From positions 1 to 20,234 of the forward strand of contig NW_005434351.1 of the NCBI RefSeq assembly GCF_000315625.1: DNA of 20,234 bases, read 5' to 3'. Origin of the DNA: Guillardia theta CCMP2712 (Eukaryota; Cryptophyceae; Pyrenomonadales; Geminigeraceae). A model generated the notes under the pieces. It was not told the DNA's origin. It worked only from the letters and a program-made list of their open reading frames with translations, and did no database searches. This document shows positions 8,580-14,125 of this stretch, in pieces (within the stretch, counting starts at the first letter, position 1; every line of letters begins with the position of its first letter). The position numbers and the translations under genes are program-made.

Positions 8580-9083
8580 CCCAGAACTGACGAGGGCATC
8601 ATCTACAATAATCGTGGAGCCCACTTCTTCCCCTTCAAGTTCGACTTCGTGGGGGTGAGCGTCGGCACCGCCTACGCCTCGGACCTCACCGGCGACCCCG
8701 TGGGGTTCGTCATGATCGGGGGGATGGCGACGGTCCTCAACGGGCACTTCGCCTGCTACACGGGGGATCTGGTGCAGTGGTACTTCGACTTCGAGGCGGA
8801 GGAGTTCGAGCCGGACGGGCAGCGGCGGCAGGTTCCCAACATGAATAACGCGATCCGCTTCCCCGTCAACGGGAGGGAGGAGTGGTACCAGAAGCGGATG
8901 TTCGGCACCTTCCAGGAGAAGAACCGGGGCAAGCAGAACGTGGCGCTGATCAAGCCGCTGCGGAAGGTCGCCGACCAGCGCAGCTTCCTCTACGGGGACA
9001 AGTGCAGGGTGATCGGGAGGATCGTCAACGGCGGGCAGCCCTGGGAGCCCGTCGATATCTTCCTCTCTAACACGTTCGTTTGA
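8580..9083 (+). pseudogene. 5'-truncated paralogue of the 9540-10454 protein
   Basis: The frame is open from just after a TGA at 8577. Similarity to the neighbour at 9540 begins immediately (FFPFKFDFVG against FKFHLPQFTFQG), yet there is no ATG before 8712, inside the conserved domain. The shared core is NGHFACYTGDLVQWYFDFE, and the shared C-terminus is YGDKCRVIGRIVNGGQPWEP. The middle is shorter than in the neighbour. Compared with the 304-residue paralogue, about 130 N-terminal residues are missing. A CAG at 8582-8584 could be a splice acceptor for an unseen first exon, otherwise this is a 5'-truncated duplicate. The 3' part is undamaged over about 165 codons, arguing for recent origin or continued use. 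Function unknown. Confidence 0.6.
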
Positions 9084-9095
9084 TTACCCGTTTGC

Positions 9096-9374
9096 ATGAG
9101 TAAAGAAACTTCCGAAGAAAGGAAATTCTTCGCGAAGCAACTTGGCGAGCAAATGGCGACTGACTTTCTCGGTACCGCTTCCCGGCATAAGGTCAATGTT
9201 GAAATTAAAAGGACCGAGTTCTTGATGGAAGAATCTGAATCCAATCTGGAGGATTCAAAGAAGGCATTGCTCGACCCTACAACCGATCAGAAAATGGAGA
9301 TGGTGATGGTGAATTTTTTCACTTATCAAATCGATATGTATCAAGCGATACTCGCGACTCTTCGGAAGAATTAG
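9096..9374 (+). CDS. Small helical protein, unknown function
   Basis: 92 residues from ATG 9096, 12 bp after the preceding stop. Charged, Glu/Lys/Met-rich and predicted largely helical, with no membrane segment and one short motif-like run (ESESNLEDSKKALLD). Clearly more AT-rich than the genes on both sides. AATAAA follows at 9434. No TATTTAAG-type box lies at -30, so it may be expressed from a promoter inside the preceding frame. Not recognised. The length, coherent composition and downstream poly(A) signal support a real gene. Confidence 0.6.
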   Translation: MSKETSEERKFFAKQLGEQMATDFLGTASRHKVNVEIKRTEFLMEESESNLEDSKKALLDPTTDQKMEMVMVNFFTYQIDMYQAILATLRKN

Positions 9375-9433
9375 CGCAAGGTTATAACGACCAGGCTCCC
9401 GTAGGTTAATGGGTCATATATGTATCACACGGC

Positions 9434-9439
9434 AATAAA
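9434..9439 (+). terminator. Poly(A) signal AATAAA
   Basis: AATAAA 60 nt after the stop of the 9096-9374 gene and before the promoter of the next gene. Confidence 0.6.
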
Positions 9440-9504
9440 GCTCAAAGATTAGTACTTTACCTTGTTAAATCATCCCGCAATTCACACCCATCCAAAATCA
9501 AAGG

Positions 9505-9512
9505 TATTTAAG
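9505..9512 (+). promoter_or_regulatory. TATTTAAG promoter box
   Basis: TATTTAAG begins 35 nt before ATG 9540. The same octamer stands at the same distance before the genes at 10521 and 13609 (minus strand). Confidence 0.65.
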
Positions 9513-9539
9513 ACTCGCGGGACGGGGCATCGGGAGAGT

Positions 9540-10454
9540 ATGGCGAGCGTGGGGCAGATCACGGGGACGCAGGTGCATTCGGGTCCGAAGCACATCCTGC
9601 AGTGCCAGGTGTCGGAGGACACGCTGCGCATGCTGGCCACCGATGAGACCAAGGACCGGATCCACCGGGACAAGATGCTGTACTGCATGCACAAGCACGA
9701 GCTTGCACTGTGCTGCAGCATCCCCTACAACACCAACAACAACATGATCTTCAAGCAGAAGAAGCAGCCCTACCCACCCGTCGTCACCACGCTGGGCTTC
9801 ATCGACGCGCAGACCCGCAACCTGATCCGCGCGGTGTACAACACCCAGACGATGGAGCAGTTCGAGGAGACGCGCGAGAACGTCATCGCCCGCGCCGCCC
9901 GGGACCCTGGCTTCAAGTTCCACCTCCCGCAGTTCACCTTCCAGGGGGTGGTGCAGACGCAGGCGTGGGCGACGTCCAACTTCGGCGACACCGTCGGGTC
10001 GGTGCTGGTGGCCGGCTTCGCGACGATCATGAACGGGCACTTCCACGCCTACACGGGGGACGTCGTCCACTGGTACTTCGACTTCGAGAGCATCATGTTC
10101 AACGACGATGGGACGAGGAGGCGGGGTGGCCACTTCGATGTCAACCCGGTGCACGTGGATGCCATCGACAACAACGGTGAGTTCTACGAGCACGATCCTG
10201 TACGCATCGGGGCGAAGGCCGGCGAGCGGAAGGACTTCCACGAGATGCGGGAGTATGGCAACTACCCGGACATGTACCCGGACCAGGACCGCAGGAGGGG
10301 GGGCGCCGAGTTCAAGCGGAACATCATCTACCCCAAGACCTACCATTACGATGGCTGCGGGTACGGCGACCGCTGCCGCGTCTTCGGGCGGGTGGTGAAC
10401 GGCGGCAGGCCCTTCGAGCCCATCGACGTCCTGATCTACTCCCAGTGCCGCTAA
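9540..10454 (+). CDS. Beta-rich conserved protein with NGHF-YTGD-WYFDFE motif, possible virion protein
   Basis: 304 residues from ATG 9540, which is 35 nt after a TATTTAAG box; the frame is open further upstream but without a better start. Residues about 1-100 are mixed polar. The conserved core NGHFHAYTGDVVHWYFDFE lies at about 165-183, followed by a charged, Asp/Arg/Tyr-rich insert, and the C-terminal motif YGDRCRVFGRVVNGGRPFEP at about 275-294. The same core and C-terminus occur in the truncated copy at 8580-9083, so this is a duplicated family. No signal peptide or membrane segment. Very GC-rich with strong third-position bias. AATAAA starts 10 nt after the stop. Function not recognised. 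A duplicated, aromatic, beta-type protein in a virus-like cluster would fit a structural role, but that is inference. Confidence 0.85.
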   Translation: MASVGQITGTQVHSGPKHILQCQVSEDTLRMLATDETKDRIHRDKMLYCMHKHELALCCSIPYNTNNNMIFKQKKQPYPPVVTTLGFIDAQTRNLIRAVYNTQTMEQFEETRENVIARAARDPGFKFHLPQFTFQGVVQTQAWATSNFGDTVGSVLVAGFATIMNGHFHAYTGDVVHWYFDFESIMFNDDGTRRRGGHFDVNPVHVDAIDNNGEFYEHDPVRIGAKAGERKDFHEMREYGNYPDMYPDQDRRRGGAEFKRNIIYPKTYHYDGCGYGDRCRVFGRVVNGGRPFEPIDVLIYSQCR

Positions 10455-10463
10455 TCATTCTAG

Positions 10464-10469
10464 AATAAA
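10464..10469 (+). terminator. Poly(A) signal AATAAA
   Basis: AATAAA starting 10 nt after the stop of the 9540-10454 gene and 15 nt before the next TATTTAAG box, so gene ends and starts are tightly packed. Confidence 0.65.
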
Positions 10470-10483
10470 GAAAAATCAGCCCA

Positions 10484-10491
10484 TATTTAAG
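10484..10491 (+). promoter_or_regulatory. TATTTAAG promoter box
   Basis: TATTTAAG begins 37 nt before ATG 10521. Identical octamer to 9505-9512. Confidence 0.65.
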
Positions 10492-10520
10492 ATGATTTTG
10501 ACGCTCGGCATCAGATACAT

Positions 10521-11369
10521 ATGGCGAGGGTATATACCAATTTCAATGATGAACATGATGCATCGTTGCTTCATGTGTTTGACAAACGATTGAGTGTTTT
10601 GCAGGGCTGGGTGGATGCATTGAAGTATAAATCGGATACGTTGAAAAGGTTGATGATGGCACGGGAAATCGATGAATACATGAAATATTTCGAGGATGTT
10701 GAAAGTTGTTTTAAAATATTGAAAATAAGTCGCAAGGTGACGATCGAAGACCTTGAATGGGGTAAGTTTCAAATTCCGGAGTATATTGACAATAATCTCA
10801 TGACAACATACGGACGAGATTTTGCGAAGCCGTTCAAGTTCATATTCAAGAAAAAGTTCTTGCTCAACGAATTTGACCGTGCAAAATTTCAAGGTCTGTT
10901 GCTCAGGACTCGCGCAATGTCAATCCATGTCAAATTTCTTCGAAAATACCTCATAGTAGAAGACGAGCATAAGGACAAGTATGAATCCGCCATGAAGGTC
11001 ATCGAAGAATCAATAGCAATGTTCGAGCTGATTGTCGTAACGGCTATTTACAAAGAAGTAGCATACAAGCATATTCTAGAATCACATCATGACCCAGGAA
11101 TCGTAGAACGAGTATGGGAATTTCATTCAAAGGATGAATTGCTGTTTGGTGATAAAATTATACTGGATACTGCCATGGTTAAGATCAGTGAATATATCCG
11201 AACATTGGATAAACTTCCTTTAGAGAACTATCGTGATATTTTTGCACTTGACAGTGGAAAGCCGCAGCCGTTTTACGATCCATCCATGATGGTCTTTGAC
11301 GGTTTATTGAATTGTATCAATGATACACGGGAGAAATGTATATATTTTTTGAAATATAATAAACCCTGA
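10521..11369 (+). CDS. Helical protein, unknown function (282 aa)
   Basis: 282 residues from ATG 10521. Lys/Glu/Phe/Tyr-rich and mostly helical by composition, no signal peptide or membrane segment, no recognised motif. Codon use is AT-rich, unlike the GC-rich neighbours at 9540 and 11379, but similar to the small genes at 9096 and 13256. The promoter box TATTTAAG lies at -37. The poly(A) signal AATAAA (11358-11363) is inside the last codons, so the 3' UTR must be very short. It converges on the minus-strand gene ending at 11379, leaving only 9 bp between stops. A general resemblance in style to the 117-residue protein at 13256-13609 (aromatic-rich helices) may mean common origin, but I could not align them. 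Confidence 0.75.
   Translation: MARVYTNFNDEHDASLLHVFDKRLSVLQGWVDALKYKSDTLKRLMMAREIDEYMKYFEDVESCFKILKISRKVTIEDLEWGKFQIPEYIDNNLMTTYGRDFAKPFKFIFKKKFLLNEFDRAKFQGLLLRTRAMSIHVKFLRKYLIVEDEHKDKYESAMKVIEESIAMFELIVVTAIYKEVAYKHILESHHDPGIVERVWEFHSKDELLFGDKIILDTAMVKISEYIRTLDKLPLENYRDIFALDSGKPQPFYDPSMMVFDGLLNCINDTREKCIYFLKYNKP
11358..11363 (+). terminator. Poly(A) signal AATAAA inside the last codons
   Basis: AATAAA spans the codons for Asn-Lys just before the terminal Pro and TGA of the 10521 gene. Confidence 0.55.
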
Positions 11370-11378
11370 TGTTCAAAC

Positions 11379-11954
11379 TCACTTAAGCACCGGCTTCCTG
11401 AGCTCCGCCTGCGTCTGCTGCAGCGAGAGGTGGAAGACCTGGACGCAGTCCCGGTCGGTCCAGCCCTGCAGGTCCCCCTCCCTGAACCCCAGCGAGCGCC
11501 AGCGGTTGAGCGAGAAGGACCACCGCGCCATGATCTGCTTTGTCATCCCGATGTCGACGAGCTGCTGGTAGGTGACGCCCATGGCCTCGAGGAGCTGGGA
11601 CGGGAGCTGCATCTGCCAGATCTCGCTGATGTCCGCCCTGAGGTGGAGGATCGGGTGCACGGGGAAGCAGAGCATGTCCGGGAGCATGGAGAGCTGCACG
11701 TCGCCGTGCTTGACCCACTCCGCGGGGTCCGGCTGCAGTGCCTTGAGCCGCTCCGGGCTGAGCCCGATCGAGCGGAGGAAGGGCCACGTCAGCTGTTCGC
11801 TGGCCATCACGTGCTTCCATGTCAGGACAGAGCAGGGCCTCATCCACCCGTGGATCATCACGGACTGGTAAGGGCTGAGCTCGATCGCCATCGGGTGGCT
11901 TTTCTGGGTCGGCTGCTGCATGTCCGTTTCCCTCCCCACCCAACCTGATGCCAT
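11379..11954 (-). CDS. LxxxG-motif protein, unknown function (191 aa)
   Basis: 191 residues from ATG 11954, which lies about 20 nt after GGTATAAG. Later in-frame Met codons at residues 12 and 22 are alternatives. The body has repeated helix-turn units of the type hydrophobic-x-x-hydrophobic-Gly-hydrophobic: FLRSIGLSPERLKAL, LLEAMGVTYQQLVDIGM and RWRSLGFREGDLQGW. Trp and Gln are frequent, and there is no membrane segment. GC-rich with strong codon bias. Another minus frame over the same interval (11383-12042) is a Pro/Arg/Ala-rich shadow. I do not recognise the family. The repeat-like units suggest a helical scaffold or protein-binding role, which is inference. It is convergent with the 10521 gene and divergent from the TBP gene. 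Confidence 0.75.
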   Translation of the reverse strand: MASGWVGRETDMQQPTQKSHPMAIELSPYQSVMIHGWMRPCSVLTWKHVMASEQLTWPFLRSIGLSPERLKALQPDPAEWVKHGDVQLSMLPDMLCFPVHPILHLRADISEIWQMQLPSQLLEAMGVTYQQLVDIGMTKQIMARWSFSLNRWRSLGFREGDLQGWTDRDCVQVFHLSLQQTQAELRKPVLK

Positions 11955-11973
11955 ACACGTTCCGTTTTCCAGT

Positions 11974-11979
11974 CTTATA
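11974..11979 (-). promoter_or_regulatory. TATAAG promoter box
   Basis: On the minus strand GGTATAAGAC; TATAAG begins 25 nt before ATG 11954. Same spacing class as the TATTTAAG boxes, with a more canonical TATA core. Confidence 0.5.
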
Positions 11980-12015
11980 CCGTGCCTGGTTGTCTCGGAC
12001 CCTACATGGCAGTTC

Positions 12016-12025
12016 TTTTTTTTTT
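12016..12025 (+). promoter_or_regulatory. T10 tract upstream of the TBP gene
   Basis: Ten consecutive T, about 70 nt before ATG 12095. There is no TATA- or TATT-type box at -30 for this gene. Similar T8-T10 tracts lie before the 16701 gene. Whether they act as promoter elements is unknown. Confidence 0.25.
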
Positions 12026-12094
12026 GGTCGTAGGTGTATCACGCTAGGGGGGGGATAGGAGGACGGGGGGAGAGTGAGGCGGGGAGGAAAGTGA

Positions 12095-12733
12095 ATGAAG
12101 AAGCGCCACTACTCCGCTCTCTCGATGGATGACATCTCCCTGCTGTCGGGGGCCGACCAGGACGAGACCTGCCCGCCGGCCTTCATCCACAACATCGTCA
12201 GCACGACCAAGATCAGGTCGAGCGTCATCCCGCTGAACCTCTCCTACGTCGCCAGCGTGCTCCCCAACAGCTTCTACGACAAGCACAAGTTCGCCGCCAT
12301 CACCATCCGCATCGACAACCCGACCTGCACCGTCCTGCTGTTCAGCTCGGGGAAGCTGGTCCTCACGGGCTCGCAGAGCTGGTACAAGTGCCTCCACGCC
12401 TCGCTGAAGGTGGTGGAGATGCTGCGCTCGCATGTCCTCGGGGTTGACTTCTTCGTCGAGGACATCGTCGTCCAGAACATCGTGGGCAACGCCATCATCG
12501 ACCTGGAGGGGGGCAAGTCGCTGAACCTGGAGCGGATGTACAGCGAGCAGTGCTCCAAGTGCACCTTCCAGAAGTCCCTCTTCCCGGGCCTCATCTTCCG
12601 CCCCGACAACTCCCCCGTCGTCCTCCTCTGCTTCGAGAGCGGCAAGGTGGTGATCACGGGGGGCAAGTGCGTGGACGACGTCGAGCTCGGGTGGAGGCGG
12701 CTGTGGCCTGTGGTGAGGAGGTACATCGAGTGA
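12095..12733 (+). CDS. Divergent TATA-binding protein (TBP-like)
   Basis: 212 residues from ATG 12095. The two-fold repeated saddle of TBP is recognisable. Repeat 1 has FIHNIVST (30-37) and KFAAITIRIDNPTCTVLLF followed by SSGK (65-87). Repeat 2 has FPGLIFRPDNSPVVLLCF then ESGK (163-184). The four phenylalanines that kink TATA DNA in canonical TBP correspond to F66, F83, F163 and F180 and are all present. The repeats are otherwise far more divergent than any cellular core TBP, and a roughly 26-residue N-terminal tail precedes them. It probably binds promoter DNA in the nucleus and nucleates transcription, perhaps at the TATTTAAG-like boxes of this cluster. GC-rich. Its own upstream region has no TATT-type box, only a T10 tract at 12016-12025. 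Divergent TBPs of this kind are known from large DNA viruses, which supports but does not prove viral origin. Confidence 0.9.
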   Translation: MKKRHYSALSMDDISLLSGADQDETCPPAFIHNIVSTTKIRSSVIPLNLSYVASVLPNSFYDKHKFAAITIRIDNPTCTVLLFSSGKLVLTGSQSWYKCLHASLKVVEMLRSHVLGVDFFVEDIVVQNIVGNAIIDLEGGKSLNLERMYSEQCSKCTFQKSLFPGLIFRPDNSPVVLLCFESGKVVITGGKCVDDVELGWRRLWPVVRRYIE

Positions 12734-12753
12734 TGCCGGGGTATTGCAGGGCG

Positions 12754-12760
12754 TATTAAG
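12754..12760 (+). promoter_or_regulatory. TATTAAG promoter box
   Basis: TATTAAG begins 34 nt before ATG 12788, the same spacing as the TATTTAAG boxes. Confidence 0.5.
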
Positions 12761-12787
12761 GCGCTGGAACAAGGCCCGGGCCATGGG

Positions 12788-13003
12788 ATGGTGAGGGTGC
12801 TGGACCTCACCGACCCCGCAGAGTACCGCAAGGACCTTGGCGAGCACCACGTACCCCAGACCGGGCCCGGGTCTTGGGAGGAGGAGGTGGAGCACCGGGC
12901 GTCAGAGCGGGTCGAGCGGGCCAAGGGGGGGAAGTGGAAGGGCCGCACCTGTGCCTGCCTCGACAAGGCTTCCGGCAAGGGTCTTTCGGGCGTCAGTATA
13001 TAA
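12788..13003 (+). CDS. Small basic/acidic protein, unknown function (71 aa)
   Basis: 71 residues from ATG 12788. It starts MVRVLDLTDPAEYRKDLGEH, followed by a Glu/Arg-rich middle and a Lys/Gly-rich C-terminus with a CAC pair. Its support is indirect: a TATTAAG box at -34, GC-rich codon use like its neighbours, and a position between TBP and the next small gene. Its stop codon lies inside the TATATAAG box of the next gene. A longer antisense frame (12274-13032) is judged a shadow of TBP. Family not recognised. Confidence 0.45.
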   Translation: MVRVLDLTDPAEYRKDLGEHHVPQTGPGSWEEEVEHRASERVERAKGGKWKGRTCACLDKASGKGLSGVSI

Positions 13004-13004
13004 G
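12997..13004 (+). promoter_or_regulatory. TATATAAG promoter box overlapping a stop codon
   Basis: TATATAAG begins 29 nt before ATG 13026. The TAA inside it is the stop codon of the 12788 frame. Confidence 0.6.
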
Positions 13005-13025
13005 CCTCTCGGCCGTCCGAGCCGT

Positions 13026-13193
13026 ATGACACCCATGGCCCGCACCAAGACGAAAATCAACGAGAAGAACGTGAAGGTAACCATCACAATCTTCGAGCAG
13101 CGGAAGCGCCCGCGCATCACGGACTGCATCAGGCAGGAGGAGAGGGAGTGGATCCAGGTAGACCTCTCCCGGGCCCGCGCCGAGGACGTATAA
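13026..13193 (+). CDS. Very small basic protein, unknown function (55 aa)
   Basis: 55 residues from ATG 13026, which lies 29 nt after TATATAAG; a second ATG at 13035 (MARTKTK) is a possible start. Strongly Lys/Arg-rich (ARTKTKINEKNVK, EQRKRPRI) with an acidic C-terminus. The frame is open upstream, but only as antisense-type sequence. AATAAA follows at 13220. Such a basic peptide could bind nucleic acid, but nothing identifies it. The promoter box at the right distance and the poly(A) signal are the main support. Confidence 0.55.
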   Translation: MTPMARTKTKINEKNVKVTITIFEQRKRPRITDCIRQEEREWIQVDLSRARAEDV

Positions 13194-13219
13194 TACTAGG
13201 TTACCAATGTATCATATTC

Positions 13220-13225
13220 AATAAA
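13220..13225 (+). terminator. Poly(A) signal AATAAA
   Basis: AATAAA starting 27 nt after the stop at 13193. It is paired with an opposite-strand AATAAA 32 nt further right, so it ends a convergent gene pair. Confidence 0.6.
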
Positions 13226-13251
13226 GCGCATGTACGAAAACAGGAAATTAA

Positions 13252-13257
13252 TTTATT
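13252..13257 (-). terminator. Poly(A) signal AATAAA overlapping a stop codon, minus strand
   Basis: On the minus strand the gene ends ATG TAA TAA A; the AATAAA overlaps the TAA stop of the 13256-13609 gene. Confidence 0.6.
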
Positions 13258-13609
13258 ACATATGATCAAACTTCCTCTTACCTAGAAGGTACTTCATGAC
13301 TCGGCGGAAGGTTATTTCAACCTCCTCCAACGATCTGAGTACGAACTTGTCCATTTTCTCGAACTTCCGGATGTCTTGAGACCACGACATGAAATCTGAG
13401 AACATCTTGAGGATGTCCTTGCAAGTGAAAATCGTATTTTCTTTGTCGATGATCATAGCGTTGCGGAAATAGTCCGTACCGCACACAATTGTGTGAATGC
13501 CAGTGATGTTGCGATGAAGTTCAAAGACTGATTCTTCAAGCTCAGGCATGGTCATGACCTTCGGGCAGAAGTCGGGATCCACGATTTTTCGAATATCAAA
13601 GAAACTCAT
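13256..13609 (-). CDS. Small helical protein, unknown function (117 aa)
   Basis: 117 residues from ATG 13609 (MSFFDIRKIVD). The frame is open a few codons further, but only with GTG, and ATG 13609 lies 38 nt after the start of a minus-strand TATTTAAG. Phe/Met/Lys/Glu-rich and helical, with runs such as ILKMFSDFMSW and EEVEITFRRVMKYLL. No membrane segment or motif. AT-rich compared with TBP and TCP11, like the 9096 and 10521 genes. The stop is embedded in the AATAAA. Not recognised. Confidence 0.7.
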   Translation of the reverse strand: MSFFDIRKIVDPDFCPKVMTMPELEESVFELHRNITGIHTIVCGTDYFRNAMIIDKENTIFTCKDILKMFSDFMSWSQDIRKFEKMDKFVLRSLEEVEITFRRVMKYLLGKRKFDHM

Positions 13610-13639
13610 TTTTGTGTTAGTGAACACTCTTCATTATCT

Positions 13640-13647
13640 CTTAAATA
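13640..13647 (-). promoter_or_regulatory. TATTTAAG promoter box, minus strand
   Basis: TATTTAAG on the minus strand, 31-38 nt before ATG 13609. It is part of the perfect palindrome TTAAATATTTAA (13641-13652), so TATTTAAC reads on the other strand. Confidence 0.65.
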
Positions 13648-13689
13648 TTTAACTTGTTGCAGATATTTTCTGACTTTGAATGAATCCCT

Positions 13690-13697
13690 TATTTTAA
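13690..13697 (+). promoter_or_regulatory. TATTTTAA promoter box
   Basis: TATTTTAA begins 32 nt before ATG 13722. A variant of the TATTTAAG box. Confidence 0.45.
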
Positions 13698-13721
13698 CTC
13701 TTCGATGCAAGGAGCGGCAAG

Positions 13722-14069
13722 ATGAGCGGCAGACCATGGGACCATCTGCCATCGGACGATGCCAGCTCCGACTTGAAGGATGCGTCCGGGAGGCTGTTGA
13801 AGGACGTGGATGATGTGTTAGAGAAGGAGAACGACTGGTTGAAGCGCACGAGCCACAAGGTAGAACTGTGGGGGTTTGCCAACGAGAAGATCGTCAGGGA
13901 TTTTAACAAGTTCAAGAAGGATCTGAACGAGCTTAACAATCTCTTGCTCAACAGTATGGCCGATATGAATGATACCATGGATTCCTTATCTCTCGATATA
14001 CACAACCTGACAGACCGTGTAAAGTTGGTAGAGATGGAGATCAGTAAGACGAGAGTCTCAAAGGGCTGA
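13722..14069 (+). CDS. Coiled-coil protein, unknown function (115 aa)
   Basis: 115 residues from ATG 13722; an earlier ATG at 13705 runs straight into TGA. After about 15 residues of polar sequence the chain is a heptad-like coiled coil with Leu/Val/Met spacing (LLKDVDDVLEKENDWL, then FKKDLNELNNLLLNSM, then LTDRVKLVEMEI). It is likely an oligomeric rod or adaptor. It is head-to-head with the 13609 gene (113 bp apart, palindromic TATA between) and converges on the TCP11-family gene, whose poly(A) signal lies 10 nt beyond this stop. No AATAAA was found on its own strand. Family not recognised. Confidence 0.65.
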   Translation: MSGRPWDHLPSDDASSDLKDASGRLLKDVDDVLEKENDWLKRTSHKVELWGFANEKIVRDFNKFKKDLNELNNLLLNSMADMNDTMDSLSLDIHNLTDRVKLVEMEISKTRVSKG

Positions 14070-14078
14070 TTACGCCAT

Positions 14079-14084
14079 TTTATT
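14079..14084 (-). terminator. Poly(A) signal AATAAA, minus strand
   Basis: AATAAA on the minus strand, about 42 nt beyond the stop of the TCP11-family gene. Confidence 0.6.
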
Positions 14085-14125
14085 ATCGAATGAAAACACA
14101 AACGAAACACACGAAACACGCACGT

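Noticed and set aside
8440-8658. 72-codon Pro/Thr-rich frame as N-terminus of the truncated paralogue
   Set aside because: It is in a different frame, low complexity, and lacks similarity to the N-terminus of the 9540 protein. No good splice donor was found.
9498-10346. Minus-strand 282-codon frame opposite the 9540 gene
   Set aside because: Val/Asp/His-rich shadow of a strongly biased gene whose paralogue conserves only the plus-strand reading.
12044-13032. Minus-strand frames of over 250 codons over the TBP region
   Set aside because: TBP on the plus strand is certain, and these are its shadows.
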